Source: Eubacterium sp. (GTDB lineage Bacteria; Bacillota; Clostridia; Lachnospirales; Lachnospiraceae). Taken from it: a stretch of 37,186 nt of DNA. Each line of letters begins with the position of its first letter. Position 1 is the stretch's first letter. Shown one piece after another: positions 23,900-34,145 of this stretch. The notes beneath the pieces were generated by a model, which saw only the letters and a program-made list of their open reading frames with translations, was not told the DNA's origin and ran no database searches. The position numbers and the translations under genes were made by a program. The DNA lies in assembly GCA_022776205.1 (NCBI GenBank), contig JALFIK010000024.1:1-37186 (forward strand). The letters are read 5' to 3'.

Positions 23900-26482
23900 A
23901 TGTATACACTCAATATAAACGGACAGGAAGTAAAGACGGAGAAGAAACAGTCTCTCCTTCGCTTTTTAAGGGATGAGATGCATCTTACTTCGGTAAAAGA
24001 CGGATGTAGTCAGGGTGCATGCGGTGCGTGTACAGTGATTATTGATGGACAGACCGTAAAGGCTTGTGTTCCGACGACAGATAAACTGGAAGGGAAGAAA
24101 ATTATTACTGTGGAAGGCCTCAGTGAATGGGAGGCGAAGGTATATACCTATGCTTACGGGGAAGCGGGTGCTGTCCAGTGTGGATTCTGTATCCCCGGCA
24201 TGGTCATGTGTACGAAAGCTCTTCTTGATAAAAATCCGGATCCGACGGAAGAAGAAATCAGATATGCTTTGCGGAATAATTATTGCCGTTGTACTGGTTA
24301 TGTGAAAATCATTGCCGCGGTGAAAATTGCTGCCGAAATCCGCCGGACCGGAGTGATTCCCGAAAAAGGGGACGATGACTGGAAAATCGGCTCCCGCGTG
24401 CACAGGATCGATGTGGAAGAAAAAGTACTCGGCTACGGAAAATATCCGGATGATTATTACATGGATGATATGTGCTATGGAGCTGTACTCCGGAGTAAAT
24501 ATCCAAGGGCCAGAGTCCTTTCCATTGATACTTCGGCAGCAAAGGAACTGCCGGGTGTGATTGATGTTTTTACCGCGGAGGATATTCCGGGAGAAAATAT
24601 GATCGGTCATTTAAAACACGACCAGTACACGATGGTGCCGGTGGGAAGTCTTACCCATTATCTCGGAGATGCCATTGCCCTGATTGCGGCAAGGGACATG
24701 GAAACTGCGGTGAAGGCAAAAAATAAAATTAAGGTGGAATATGAAGTTCTGCCTGCCGTTCACAACATTAAAGAAGCGGCGGCGGAGAATGCACCTCTTG
24801 TTTTTGAGGAGGATACTTCAAATGTACAAGCCCACAAATTTGTGAGCAGAGGGAATGCCACAGAGGCAATTGCCGGAGCAAAACATGTGATTACAAAACA
24901 TTTTGAAACACCATGGACCGAACATGCCTTTCTGGAACCGGAAGCAGTGGTATCATACATGGATGAAGATGGATATGTGAGAATCATTTCTACGGATCAG
25001 TCTGCCTACTGCACCATGAATGAGTGCTGCCGTGTTCTTGGTACGGATAAAGTCCGGGTTCAAAATGGTCTTGTCGGAGGCGGTTTTGGAGGGAAGGAAG
25101 ATATGACGGTGCAGCCTTATGCCGCGCTGATTACATATCTTACAGGACTTCCGTGTAAAGTTCGCCTCACGAGGGAGGAATCCCTTCTTGTACATCCGAA
25201 ACGCCATCATTTTGAGATGGATTTTACCATGGGATGTGATGAGAATGGAAAAATCATGGGAGTAAAAGCGAAAGTGGTTTCGGATACCGGTGCCTATGCT
25301 TCCCTTGGCGGACCGGTTCTTGAAAGGGCATGCACCCATGCGGCAGGCCCTTATGCTTATGAAAATTTTGAAATTGAGGGGGATGCATATTATACCAATA
25401 ATCCACCGGCGGGAGCCTTTCGTGGTTTTGGAGTGACCCAGACCTGTTTTGCCACAGAGACCCTTCTTAACATGATGGCAGATGAAATTGGAATTTCTCC
25501 GTGGGAAATCCGGTATCGAAATGCCATTCGTCCGGGCGGGGTTCTTCCAAACGGTCAGATTGTGGATGAGTCCACGGGGCTGGTAGAAACGCTTGAAGCT
25601 GTGAAAGAAGAATATGATGCGGCGGTTGCTGCCGGGAAACCGGTCGGCATTGCCTGTGCCATGAAAAATGCCGGTGTCGGCGTGGGAATTCCGGATTGGG
25701 GCCGGGTAAAACTGATTGTGGAAGAAGATAAGAAGCTCCATATTTATTCCGGAGCGTCCTGTATCGGCCAGGGGTTAGGAACGGTTCTTGTACAGATGGT
25801 TGTGACGAATACAGATTTAAAACGGGAGGATATTGTTTACGAGCGGAGTAATACATGGATTGCACCGGATTCGGGAACGACTTCCGGCTCCCGGCAGACA
25901 CTCATTACCGGGGAAGCCTGTCGACGGGCCTGCGAGAAACTTATGGAAGAAAAGAAAGATGGAAAGACGTTGGAAGACCTCATTGGACAGGAATTTTATG
26001 GGGATTACCTGGCAAAGACCGATCCTCTGGGAGCCGATGTACCAAATCCCGTTTCTCATGTGGCTTACGGATATGCGACACAGATGTGCATCCTAGATAA
26101 ACAGACCGGGAAAATTGAAAAAATTGTGGCAGCTCATGATGTAGGTAAGGCTGTAAATCCACTATCCTGCGAAGGACAGATTGAAGGTGGTGTTGTCATG
26201 TCCATGGGATATGCCTTAAGGGAACGGTATCCGATTGATGAGGATTGTAAGCCAATTGGAAAATATGGGGCTCTCGGCCTGTTTAGGGCAAACGAAGTTC
26301 CTGAGATTTGCCCAATTGTCATTGATAAACCGGGTCTTAAGGTAGCCTGCGGAGCGATTGGAATTGGAGAAATCACATCGATTCCGACGGCACCTGCTAT
26401 TACGGACGCATATTATCGGTGGGATGGGGAGAGACGATATTCTCTTCCAATCTCCGGCACTCCATATGAAAGGAAAAAATAA
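23900..26482 (+). CDS. xdhD: XdhD-like molybdenum hydroxylase (fused 2Fe-2S and Mo domains)
   Basis: Xanthine-dehydrogenase-family enzyme of 860 residues that hydroxylates or dehydroxylates purines. Residues about 1-155 form the 2Fe-2S/2Fe-2S subunit: CSQGACGACTV, CGFCIPGMVMC, NNYCRCTGYVKI. From about 163 (GSRVHRIDVEEKVLGYGKYP) the Mo-cofactor domain follows, with GGGFGGKED near 393, PPAGAFRGFGVTQ near 505 (the conserved Arg) and the catalytic-Glu motif AIGIGEI near 820. E. coli XdhD has the same fusion. No FAD (XdhB-like) subunit gene is present, so electrons probably go to the ferredoxin encoded 3 nt downstream and/or to YgfK. A labile selenium ligand is known in this group but cannot be seen in sequence. 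Confidence 0.92.
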   Translation: MYTLNINGQEVKTEKKQSLLRFLRDEMHLTSVKDGCSQGACGACTVIIDGQTVKACVPTTDKLEGKKIITVEGLSEWEAKVYTYAYGEAGAVQCGFCIPGMVMCTKALLDKNPDPTEEEIRYALRNNYCRCTGYVKIIAAVKIAAEIRRTGVIPEKGDDDWKIGSRVHRIDVEEKVLGYGKYPDDYYMDDMCYGAVLRSKYPRARVLSIDTSAAKELPGVIDVFTAEDIPGENMIGHLKHDQYTMVPVGSLTHYLGDAIALIAARDMETAVKAKNKIKVEYEVLPAVHNIKEAAAENAPLVFEEDTSNVQAHKFVSRGNATEAIAGAKHVITKHFETPWTEHAFLEPEAVVSYMDEDGYVRIISTDQSAYCTMNECCRVLGTDKVRVQNGLVGGGFGGKEDMTVQPYAALITYLTGLPCKVRLTREESLLVHPKRHHFEMDFTMGCDENGKIMGVKAKVVSDTGAYASLGGPVLERACTHAAGPYAYENFEIEGDAYYTNNPPAGAFRGFGVTQTCFATETLLNMMADEIGISPWEIRYRNAIRPGGVLPNGQIVDESTGLVETLEAVKEEYDAAVAAGKPVGIACAMKNAGVGVGIPDWGRVKLIVEEDKKLHIYSGASCIGQGLGTVLVQMVVTNTDLKREDIVYERSNTWIAPDSGTTSGSRQTLITGEACRRACEKLMEEKKDGKTLEDLIGQEFYGDYLAKTDPLGADVPNPVSHVAYGYATQMCILDKQTGKIEKIVAAHDVGKAVNPLSCEGQIEGGVVMSMGYALRERYPIDEDCKPIGKYGALGLFRANEVPEICPIVIDKPGLKVACGAIGIGEITSIPTAPAITDAYYRWDGERRYSLPISGTPYERKK

Positions 26483-26485
26483 GGT

Positions 26486-26962
26486 ATGGCATTTCAGAAA
26501 AAATTTCCTTACCGTTCCGCTTATGTTGCCTGTCAGGGCACCTGCCGGGATGGGCAGCAGCAGTGTGAATACGGATGTATCGGCTGTGAAAAATGTGTGG
26601 AAAACTGCAGATTCGATGCGATTTCCATTGGAGAAGGGGGAGTCGCCGTTATTGATTCGGAAACATGTATCGCCTGCGGAAAATGTGTCAGAGTTTGTCC
26701 ACAGCAGATTATTCATATCCATGAATGTGGTAATTTTATCGTTGTAAAATGTTCGAATAAAGAAAAAGGGAAAGCAGCAAAAGATGTCTGTTCCTCAAGT
26801 TGTATTGGCTGTGGAATGTGTGAAAAAACCTGTACTGCCCAGGCAGTCCGGGTGATTGAAAACTGTGCTGTTATCCGGGAGGACGAATGCTTAAGCTGTG
26901 GCATGTGCGTGGTCAAATGTCCACGGAATGCCATTGTGGATACGAGAGGAATTATTTATTAA
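26486..26962 (+). CDS. Polyferredoxin (multiple 4Fe-4S clusters)
   Basis: Electron-transfer protein of 158 residues, last gene of the purine operon and only 3 nt after xdhD. Cysteine motifs are CIGCEKCVENC, CIACGKCVRVCP, CIGCGMCEKTC and CLSCGMCVVKCP, i.e. probably four 4Fe-4S clusters in two ferredoxin-like pairs, with an extra N-terminal CQGTCRDGQQQCEYGC reminiscent of RnfB tails. No membrane segment is visible, so it is soluble. The likely role is shuttling electrons between XdhD and YgfK or the cellular ferredoxin pool (inference from position and the missing FAD subunit). It is followed directly by a strong terminator. Confidence 0.88.
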   Translation: MAFQKKFPYRSAYVACQGTCRDGQQQCEYGCIGCEKCVENCRFDAISIGEGGVAVIDSETCIACGKCVRVCPQQIIHIHECGNFIVVKCSNKEKGKAAKDVCSSSCIGCGMCEKTCTAQAVRVIENCAVIREDECLSCGMCVVKCPRNAIVDTRGIIY

Positions 26963-26967
26963 GAGAG

Positions 26968-27011
26968 AAGTACAGAACAAATATTCGGATTTGTTCTGTA
27001 CTTTCTTTTTT
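26968..27011 (+). terminator. Terminator of the rightward purine operon
   Basis: AAGTACAGAACAAA, an 8-nt loop and TTTGTTCTGTACTT form a perfect 14-bp stem followed by CTTTTTTT. Confidence 0.95.
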
Positions 27012-27016
27012 TCTTC

Positions 27017-27025
27017 TGATATAAT
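27017..27025 (+). promoter_or_regulatory. Extended -10 promoter of uvrBA
   Basis: TGATATAAT is an extended -10 with consensus TATAAT, placed just after the previous operon's terminator and 54 nt before the uvrB start. No convincing -35 is visible. Confidence 0.6.
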
Positions 27026-27078
27026 GTGGAAAGAACGGAGAGAATAGGAAAGCATACAAAAACAGGGAGGACCTGCAG

Positions 27079-29073
27079 ATGGATCATTTTGAACTAGTAT
27101 CCCCTTATGAGCCAACCGGTGATCAGCCACAGGCCATCGAGCAGCTGGTGAGGGGATTTAAAGAAGGCAATCAGTTTCAGACCCTTCTCGGAGTAACGGG
27201 GTCGGGAAAGACATTTACTATGGCGAATGTAATTGCACAGCTGAATAAGCCGACGCTGATTCTTGCCCATAATAAAACACTGGCAGCACAGCTGTACAGT
27301 GAGTTCAGGGCTTTTTTCCCTCACAATGCCGTGGAGTATTTCGTGAGCTATTATGATTATTATCAGCCGGAAGCTTATGTACCTTCGACGGATACTTATA
27401 TTGAGAAAGATTCCTCGATTAATGATGAGATTGATAAACTCCGCCACAGTGCGACAGCGGCACTCATTGAGCGGAAAGATGTCATTGTGGTTTCCTCTGT
27501 ATCCTGCATTTACGGAATCGGAAGCAAGAAAGAATATGAAGAGATGATGATCTCTCTGCGTCCGGGCATGGAGATTGACAGGGATGAGGTTGTGAGACGC
27601 CTGATTGATATACAGTATGTACGCAACGAACTGGATTTTAAGAGAGGGAGTTTCCGTGTGCGCGGTGATGTGCTCGAGGTGGTTCCCGTATCTACCTTTG
27701 AAGATGCGATCCATATCGAATTTTTTGGAGACGAGATTGACCGGATCACGCAGGTGGATGTTCTTACCGGGGAGATTAAGGCGAGCCTTAATTTTGCAGT
27801 GATCTTCCCTGCCTCCCATTATGTGGTTCCGCAGGAACAGATTGAACGTGCGGTTGTTGGAATCAAAGAGGAACTGGAAGAGAGGGTATCCTGGTTTAAG
27901 GAGCATGATAAATTACTCGAAGCCCAGAGAATCTCCGAGAGGACGAATTTTGATATGGAGATGTTAAAAGAGACAGGTTTTTGCTCCGGAATTGAGAATT
28001 ATTCCAGACATCTTACCGGACTTGAGGCGGGGAAACCTCCGTATACCCTTATTGACTTCTTCGGGGATGATTTCTTTATGATCATCGATGAGTCTCATAT
28101 TACCATTCCCCAGGTGAGAGGAATGTATGCCGGAGACCGGTCGAGGAAGCAGACGCTGGTGGATTACGGTTTTCGGCTTCCATCTGCTCTGGATAACCGT
28201 CCCCTTAATTTTTCTGAGTTTGAAGAGAAAATTGATCAGATGCTTTTCGTTTCCGCCACACCGAATATTTATGAGAAAGAACATGAGATGCTCCGGGCAG
28301 AGCAGATTATCCGGCCTACGGGTCTGCTGGACCCTCCGATTGATGTTCGGCCGGTGGAAGGACAGATTGATGATCTGATTAGTGAGATCAATAAAGAGGT
28401 GGCGAAGAAAAATAAAGTGCTCGTCACTACTCTGACAAAAAGAATGGCAGAAGATCTCACCTCATATATGAAAGAACTTGATATCCGGGTGAAGTATCTT
28501 CATTCTGACATTGATACATTAGAGCGGGTGGAAATCGTCCGGGATCTTCGGATGGGCGTTTTTGATGTGTTAGTCGGAATTAACCTGTTAAGAGAAGGAC
28601 TCGACATCCCGGAAGTAACACTGATTGCCATTTTAGATGCGGACAAGGAAGGATTTCTTCGTTCCGAAACCTCCCTGGTTCAGACCGTCGGAAGGGCGGC
28701 ACGGAATGTGGATGGGCATGTTATCATGTATGCCGACACAATTACCGATTCTATGAAGGCCGCCATTACGGAGACGAACCGTCGTCGGGAGATTCAGATG
28801 GCATACAACAGGGAACATGGTATCACACCGACGACCATAAAGAAAGAAATCAGGGATGTGATCACCATTGTCAATGAAGAGGATTCGAAGAAGACAGGTG
28901 ACGGACTTTCGAAGGATGTGGAATCCATGAACAAAAAAGAGCTGAAAGAGGAAATTGCCCGTCTTACGAAGAAGATGGAAAGGGCGGCAGCAGAGCTTAA
29001 CTTTGAGGATGCAGCTGCTTACAGGGATGAACTTAAAAAATATAAGATTGCCCTTCGGGACTATGACAGATAG
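27079..29073 (+). CDS. uvrB: UvrABC system protein B
   Basis: Helicase-like DNA damage verification subunit of nucleotide excision repair. The 664 residues match the family. It starts [19 protein letters not shown], with Walker [12 protein letters not shown] near 39. The damage-probing beta-hairpin is [21 protein letters not shown], helicase motifs include DESHITIPQ and [13 protein letters not shown], and the C-terminal UVR domain ([26 protein letters not shown]) contacts UvrC. It has a GGGAGG ribosome binding site. It is 32 nt upstream of uvrA and forms an operon with it. Confidence 0.99.
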   Translation: MDHFELVSPYEPTGDQPQAIEQLVRGFKEGNQFQTLLGVTGSGKTFTMANVIAQLNKPTLILAHNKTLAAQLYSEFRAFFPHNAVEYFVSYYDYYQPEAYVPSTDTYIEKDSSINDEIDKLRHSATAALIERKDVIVVSSVSCIYGIGSKKEYEEMMISLRPGMEIDRDEVVRRLIDIQYVRNELDFKRGSFRVRGDVLEVVPVSTFEDAIHIEFFGDEIDRITQVDVLTGEIKASLNFAVIFPASHYVVPQEQIERAVVGIKEELEERVSWFKEHDKLLEAQRISERTNFDMEMLKETGFCSGIENYSRHLTGLEAGKPPYTLIDFFGDDFFMIIDESHITIPQVRGMYAGDRSRKQTLVDYGFRLPSALDNRPLNFSEFEEKIDQMLFVSATPNIYEKEHEMLRAEQIIRPTGLLDPPIDVRPVEGQIDDLISEINKEVAKKNKVLVTTLTKRMAEDLTSYMKELDIRVKYLHSDIDTLERVEIVRDLRMGVFDVLVGINLLREGLDIPEVTLIAILDADKEGFLRSETSLVQTVGRAARNVDGHVIMYADTITDSMKAAITETNRRREIQMAYNREHGITPTTIKKEIRDVITIVNEEDSKKTGDGLSKDVESMNKKELKEEIARLTKKMERAAAELNFEDAAAYRDELKKYKIALRDYDR

Positions 29074-29105
29074 AGTTAGCAGATAAGGAGATTACAGGAG
29101 GGATT

Positions 29106-31940
29106 ATGAGCGAAAAAAAAGAGTATATTCGCATTCGCGGAGCTCGCGAACATAACCTTAAGAATATAGATATTGATATACCGAGAAACCAGTTTGTTGT
29201 TCTCACCGGACTTTCCGGCTCAGGGAAATCGTCCCTGGCTTTTGATACAATTTATGCGGAAGGCCAGAGACGGTATATGGAATCTCTGTCTTCCTATGCA
29301 AGACAGTTTTTGGGTCAGATGGAAAAGCCGGATGTGGATGATATCCAGGGACTTTCTCCGGCAATTTCCATTGATCAGAAATCCACGAACCGAAATCCAC
29401 GTTCCACAGTGGGAACTGTGACGGAAATTTACGATTATCTTCGTCTTTTATATGCCAGAGTCGGTATTCCCCACTGTCCGAAATGCGGGAAGGTCATTGC
29501 GAAACAGACAGTAGACCAGATTGTGGATATTCTGATGACACTGCCGGAACGAACAAAGATCCAGCTGCTGGCACCGATTGTCCGGGGAAGAAAAGGCGAG
29601 CATGTAAAAATTTTAAAAGATGCAAAACGGAGCGGATATGTGCGCGCACGCATCGATGGGAATCTTTATGATCTTTCTGAAGAAATTAAACTGGAAAAAA
29701 ATAAAAAGCATAATATTGAGATTATAGTGGATCGTCTGATGATCAGGGAAGGAATCGAGAATCGACTGACCGATTCCATTGAGACGGTGATGCGTCTTTC
29801 CGGGGGGCTTTTGATTGTAGATGTTGTCGGGGGACAACCAATGAATTTCAGTCAGAGTTTTTCCTGCCCGGACTGTGGAATCAGTATTGATGAGATTGAG
29901 CCGAGAAGTTTCTCTTTTAATAATCCCTTTGGTGCCTGCCCGGTCTGTCATGGTCTGGGATTCCAGATGGAATTTGATATCGATCTGATGATTCCCGATA
30001 AGACAAAGAGTATTGCAGAAGGGGCGATTGTCGTTACCGGATGGCAATCGTCTACCGATTCGAACAGCTATACAAGGGCGATTCTTGATGCACTGGCAAA
30101 GGAATATCATTTTGACCTCAACACACCGTTTTGCGAGCTTTCTCCGGAAATTCAGCACATGCTTATTCACGGAACCGATGGCCGGGAAGTCAAGGTATAT
30201 TACAAAGGACGCCGGGGAGAAGGAGTCTATGATGTGGCTTTTGAAGGAATCCTCAATAATGTCCGCCGGCGCTATCGGGAGAATCATTCTGACCGTCAGA
30301 GGGCGGAATATGAGAATTTTATGACAGTGACTCCGTGTGATGCCTGCCACGGGCAGCGTCTGAAACCCGAATCCCTTGCGGTAACTGTGGGAGAATACAA
30401 TATTTCTGAATTGACTTCCCTGTCTGTGAAACGGCTTCTGACTTACTTTAACGAACTGAAACTATCGGATCGGCAGATGCTCATTGGCAGGCAGGTTCTG
30501 CGGGAGATCCAGGGAAGAATCGGATTTTTAAATGATGTGGGTCTTGACTATTTAAGCCTGTCCCAGCCTACAGCAACCTTATCCGGCGGGGAGGCTCAGA
30601 GAATCCGTCTTGCTACCCAGATTGGCTCGGGACTGGTGGGCGTTGCCTATATTCTGGATGAGCCAAGTATTGGCCTTCACCAGAGAGACAATGATAAACT
30701 GATCTCAGCCTTGAAGCGGCTTCGTGATCTGGGGAATTCGCTGATTGTTGTGGAGCATGATGAGGATACCATGCGGGAAGCAGACTGTATCGTGGACATT
30801 GGACCGCGGGCGGGCGAAAATGGCGGCCGGGTCGTTGCCATGGGAACTGCGGAAGAATTAATGAAAAATCCTGATTCCATCACAGGGGCATATCTAAGCG
30901 GGAAAATGAGAATTCCCGTACCGGATTCCAGAAGAAAACCGCAGGGATTTCTTACGCTAAAGGGAGCCCGGGAAAACAATTTAAAAAATATTGATGTGAA
31001 ATTTCCCCTGGGTGTTTTTACCTGTGTGACCGGTGTTTCCGGTTCAGGAAAAAGCTCTCTGGTCAATGAGATTCTTTATAAAAAGCTGGCCTGTGTTCTC
31101 AACCGGGCAAGAATTAAGCCGGGGCTTCATAAGGAAATTCTTGGAGCAGATCAGCTTGATAAGATCATTAATATCGATCAGTCTCCTATCGGGAGAACAC
31201 CGCGATCCAATCCGGCTACCTATACAGGGGTTTTTGACTATATCAGGGAACTATTTGCCATGACAAAAGATGCCAAAGCCCGCGGATATGATAAGGGACG
31301 GTTCAGTTTTAACAAGAAGGGCGGACGGTGTGAAGCCTGCTCCGGCGATGGCATTTTAAAAATTGAAATGCAGTTTCTTCCGGATGTTTATGTTCCCTGT
31401 GAGGTGTGTCATGGAAAACGTTATAACCGGGAAACCCTGGAAGTGAAATATAAAGGAAAAAACATTTTCGAAGTTCTTGACATGACAGTGGAAGAAGCCT
31501 GTGAGTTCTTTGACAGTGTGCCTTCGATCAGGAGAAAAATTGAGACACTCCGGGATGTGGGCCTGTCTTATATCAAACTGGGACAGCCATCGACAACCCT
31601 GTCCGGCGGAGAGGCCCAGAGAGTGAAACTTGCCACGGAACTGAGCCGTCAGAGCACCGGGAAAACCATTTATGTTCTCGATGAGCCGACGACCGGACTT
31701 CATTTTGATGATGTGAGCAAACTGGTAGAGATTTTGCAGCGCCTTACGGAAGGAGGAAATACGGTTGTCGTCATTGAGCACAACCTGGAAGTAATCAAAA
31801 CAGCAGATTATATTATCGACATGGGACCGGAAGGCGGAGAAGGAGGAGGCACCGTTGTCACCTGCGGTACTCCGGAAGAAGTGGCAGAAATACCGGAATC
31901 CTATACGGGAAAATATCTTAGAAAATATCTTAGAAAATAA
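29106..31940 (+). CDS. uvrA: UvrABC system protein A
   Basis: DNA damage-recognition ATPase of nucleotide excision repair. The 944 residues match the family. It has two ABC modules with Walker [15 protein letters not shown] near 36 and [13 protein letters not shown] near 644, and ABC signatures [12 protein letters not shown] and [12 protein letters not shown]. Zinc-binding cysteine pairs are visible: CPKCG, CPDCG with CPVCHG, CDACHG, and CEACSGDG with CEVCHG. The C-terminus ends in a tandem KYLRKYLRK encoded by a short direct DNA repeat. It is co-transcribed with uvrB and probably with hflX, which starts 16 nt downstream. Confidence 0.99.
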   Translation: MSEKKEYIRIRGAREHNLKNIDIDIPRNQFVVLTGLSGSGKSSLAFDTIYAEGQRRYMESLSSYARQFLGQMEKPDVDDIQGLSPAISIDQKSTNRNPRSTVGTVTEIYDYLRLLYARVGIPHCPKCGKVIAKQTVDQIVDILMTLPERTKIQLLAPIVRGRKGEHVKILKDAKRSGYVRARIDGNLYDLSEEIKLEKNKKHNIEIIVDRLMIREGIENRLTDSIETVMRLSGGLLIVDVVGGQPMNFSQSFSCPDCGISIDEIEPRSFSFNNPFGACPVCHGLGFQMEFDIDLMIPDKTKSIAEGAIVVTGWQSSTDSNSYTRAILDALAKEYHFDLNTPFCELSPEIQHMLIHGTDGREVKVYYKGRRGEGVYDVAFEGILNNVRRRYRENHSDRQRAEYENFMTVTPCDACHGQRLKPESLAVTVGEYNISELTSLSVKRLLTYFNELKLSDRQMLIGRQVLREIQGRIGFLNDVGLDYLSLSQPTATLSGGEAQRIRLATQIGSGLVGVAYILDEPSIGLHQRDNDKLISALKRLRDLGNSLIVVEHDEDTMREADCIVDIGPRAGENGGRVVAMGTAEELMKNPDSITGAYLSGKMRIPVPDSRRKPQGFLTLKGARENNLKNIDVKFPLGVFTCVTGVSGSGKSSLVNEILYKKLACVLNRARIKPGLHKEILGADQLDKIINIDQSPIGRTPRSNPATYTGVFDYIRELFAMTKDAKARGYDKGRFSFNKKGGRCEACSGDGILKIEMQFLPDVYVPCEVCHGKRYNRETLEVKYKGKNIFEVLDMTVEEACEFFDSVPSIRRKIETLRDVGLSYIKLGQPSTTLSGGEAQRVKLATELSRQSTGKTIYVLDEPTTGLHFDDVSKLVEILQRLTEGGNTVVVIEHNLEVIKTADYIIDMGPEGGEGGGTVVTCGTPEEVAEIPESYTGKYLRKYLRK

Positions 31941-31955
31941 AGAAGGGAGAAGAAT

Positions 31956-33242
31956 TTGGAAGAAAAAACAAAGGCATTACTAGTCGGAGTGAATCTAAAC
32001 AATGATCCGGAATTTGAGACAGCTCTTGCAGAGCTTGAAAGTCTCGCAAAGGCCTGTGACATGGAAGTGATTGGTGTGGAAACCCAGAATGTCAGTCAGA
32101 TTAACACCGGAGTCTATGTGGGAACCGGACGGGTAGAAGAGATTAAGGCAGTTGCTCATATGCTTGGAGCCGAAGTCGTCATTTTTGATAACACTCTCTC
32201 ACCCATGCAGCTTCGCAACCTGAAAGATATTATAGAACGACCGATTCTGGACCGGACCCATTTGATTCTGCAGATTTTTTCCTCCAGAGCAAAAACACGG
32301 GAGGCACAAATTCAGGTGGAGACGGCACGACTGGAATACGAACTACCCCGTCTGACAGGAATGGGAGAGATCCTGAGCCGTCAGGGTGGGGGCAGTGGAG
32401 GTCTTTCAAATAAGGGGGCCGGTGAGAAAAAACTGGAACTTGATAAAAGAAAAATACGTCACCGTATCAGTGAACTGAAAAAAGAACTTCGGGAAGTAGA
32501 AAAAAACCGGGACACCCAGCGAAAACGTCGACTGACTCAGGGAATCCCCCAGGTTGCCCTGGTCGGCTACACCAATGCGGGTAAATCGACTTTGATGAAT
32601 GCATTTCTCGATCGTTATGAGCAAAAGGAAGAGAAAAAAGTAATGGTGAAAGACATGCTTTTTGCTACGCTAGATACGACGGTGCGAAAAATCCATCTGC
32701 CGGATAAAAGAGAGTTCCTTCTTTCCGACACGGTCGGTTTTATTAATAAGCTGCCCCATAACCTGGTCCAGGCATTTCATTCCACACTGGAAGAAGTAAA
32801 ATATGCGAATCTTCTTCTGGAAGTTGTCGATTTTTCCGATGAACATTACTTAGAGCATATGGAGGTAACCAGACAGACGTTAAAAGAACTTGAGGCAGAT
32901 CAGATTCCGTGTATCCATGTCTTTAATAAATGTGATCTGGCAAGAGAAAAAGGAAGAGAGGATGTTCCGGAAACTTTACCGAAAGTGGGAAAGGATACCA
33001 TCTACATGGCAGCCGGCCGGCAAATCGGCCTTGATGAGTTAGTCTCCCTGATCAGCCGGAATATTTTTCAGGACTATGTGGACTGCGTCATGCTCATTCC
33101 GTATACGGAAGGTTCCCTTGTATCCTATTTTAACGAAAATGCAACCGTAACAAAGACAGAGTATTTAGAAGAAGGGACAAAATTAACAATGAACTGTCTC
33201 CTCAAAGATTTAAAAAAATACAAACAATATGTCCTGATCTAA
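31956..33242 (+). CDS. hflX: GTPase HflX
   Basis: Ribosome-associated GTPase that splits stalled 70S ribosomes under stress. It starts at TTG behind GGGAGAAG, giving 428 residues. The N-terminal HflX domain shows ETQNVSQINTGVYVGTGRVEEIK and DNTLSPMQLRNLKDI, followed by a glycine-rich linker (GGGSGGLSNKGAGEKKLE). The GTPase motifs are GYTNAGKST near 205 (G1), DTVGFINKLP (G3) and NKCD (G4). It follows uvrA closely, so read-through transcription from the uvr operon is likely; no separate promoter is obvious. Confidence 0.97.
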   Translation: MEEKTKALLVGVNLNNDPEFETALAELESLAKACDMEVIGVETQNVSQINTGVYVGTGRVEEIKAVAHMLGAEVVIFDNTLSPMQLRNLKDIIERPILDRTHLILQIFSSRAKTREAQIQVETARLEYELPRLTGMGEILSRQGGGSGGLSNKGAGEKKLELDKRKIRHRISELKKELREVEKNRDTQRKRRLTQGIPQVALVGYTNAGKSTLMNAFLDRYEQKEEKKVMVKDMLFATLDTTVRKIHLPDKREFLLSDTVGFINKLPHNLVQAFHSTLEEVKYANLLLEVVDFSDEHYLEHMEVTRQTLKELEADQIPCIHVFNKCDLAREKGREDVPETLPKVGKDTIYMAAGRQIGLDELVSLISRNIFQDYVDCVMLIPYTEGSLVSYFNENATVTKTEYLEEGTKLTMNCLLKDLKKYKQYVLI

Positions 33243-33246
33243 AAAA

Positions 33247-33268
33247 CTGCCGGAAAAGATTCTGGCAG
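33247..33268 (+). repeat. Hairpin after hflX
   Basis: CTGCCGGAA and TTCTGGCAG pair with one G-U and a 4-nt loop directly after the hflX stop. It has no T-run; a true terminator follows 12 nt later. Confidence 0.5.
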
Positions 33269-33280
33269 GTCAGACTATAG

Positions 33281-33323
33281 AAAAAGTCGGTGCCGGAGAT
33301 TTTCTCTGGCACCGACTTTTTTA
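33281..33323. terminator. Bidirectional terminator between hflX and the ABC permease
   Basis: AAAAAGTCGGTGCC and GGCACCGACTTTTT pair perfectly over 14 bp, extended by a further GGAGA/TCTCT helix. A- and T-runs on both sides suit both converging operons. Confidence 0.93.
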
Positions 33324-34145
33324 CTGAAGGTTTAGTTTTTTAGTCATTATATATTTTGTTCCAAACCAGCATAAAAGAATACAGAGGATCGTGAAAATAT
33401 TACTGCAAATCATAATCGGATTCATACATTTCTGGAAATATTCCGGATAATTTCCCGGAAGTGCCGGAATGGTTTCTGCCCACTGGTTAAATCCAAAAAT
33501 AATCAGCTCAATAAATCCGAAGATCTGATTGATCACATAGATTCCGATATAGGTTCCAATGGCACCGAGAATCTTGTGGGAAGGGAAGAGACTTCCTACG
33601 GAAATGCTCACATAAAGCATGGTAATCAGGATAAACGGAGATAAAAGCAGGCTCAATGCAGCCAGTATGCTGAATACTGGAACTTTCAGAGCCATAGCCC
33701 ATACCTCCGGGAAAAAGGAGCCGAACAGAACAGAGAAAAACTCTTTATCGGCAATCAGAATACAGGCTGAAACGGCGACAACAATAATGTCAATCAAAAG
33801 CCATAAAAAGGCAGCAAGCCCTTTTGACAAGATAATCTGTGCAGGAGTGACCGGCAGGGTATTTGTAAGATATCCTTCATCGGTAAATACGTTTTTATAA
33901 AAACGGTATCCGCTGTAGATATATGTGAAAATACAGGCACTGAAGAGGACTAAGCACAGAGCAAAAATGAGAATGCCGGTGAGAGTATTTATCAGGGTAT
34001 TGCCAGACATGGTCAGATGGTCAAATCCTCCGCCGATGATAAAATACATTCTCGAAAGCAGGGCAAAGAGCAGAACTCCACCGTGGACCGGCAGCAACAG
34101 TCTGGAAATGGAACGCCATTCATGTTTAAATAATTTTCCTAACAT
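33321..34145 (-). CDS. ABC-2 type transporter permease
   Basis: Integral membrane subunit of 274 residues with about six hydrophobic segments: LLLPVHGGVLLFALLS, LINTLTGILIFALCLVLFSACI, GLAAFLWLLIDIIVVAVSACIL, ILAALSLLLSPFILITMLYVS, ILGAIGTYIGIYVINQIFG, and ICSNIFTILCILLCWFG. It is the third gene of the GntR-ATPase-permease operon and overlaps the ATPase gene by 7 nt. By analogy with YtrA-type operons, it may act in envelope stress, peptide/antibiotic export or related roles; the substrate is unknown. The LTNTLPVTPAQIILSK stretch is common in ABC-2 permeases of this kind. Confidence 0.85.
   Translation of the reverse strand: MLGKLFKHEWRSISRLLLPVHGGVLLFALLSRMYFIIGGGFDHLTMSGNTLINTLTGILIFALCLVLFSACIFTYIYSGYRFYKNVFTDEGYLTNTLPVTPAQIILSKGLAAFLWLLIDIIVVAVSACILIADKEFFSVLFGSFFPEVWAMALKVPVFSILAALSLLLSPFILITMLYVSISVGSLFPSHKILGAIGTYIGIYVINQIFGFIELIIFGFNQWAETIPALPGNYPEYFQKCMNPIMICSNIFTILCILLCWFGTKYIMTKKLNLQ

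Noticed and set aside
24953-25741. 262-residue minus-strand ORF opposite xdhD
   Set aside because: Antisense to conserved Mo-domain coding sequence, with no family features.
26975-26986. LexA-box-like GAACAAATATTC upstream of uvrB
   Set aside because: One half-site deviates from GAAC-N4-GTTC and the bases belong to the terminator stem of the preceding operon, not to the uvrB promoter core.
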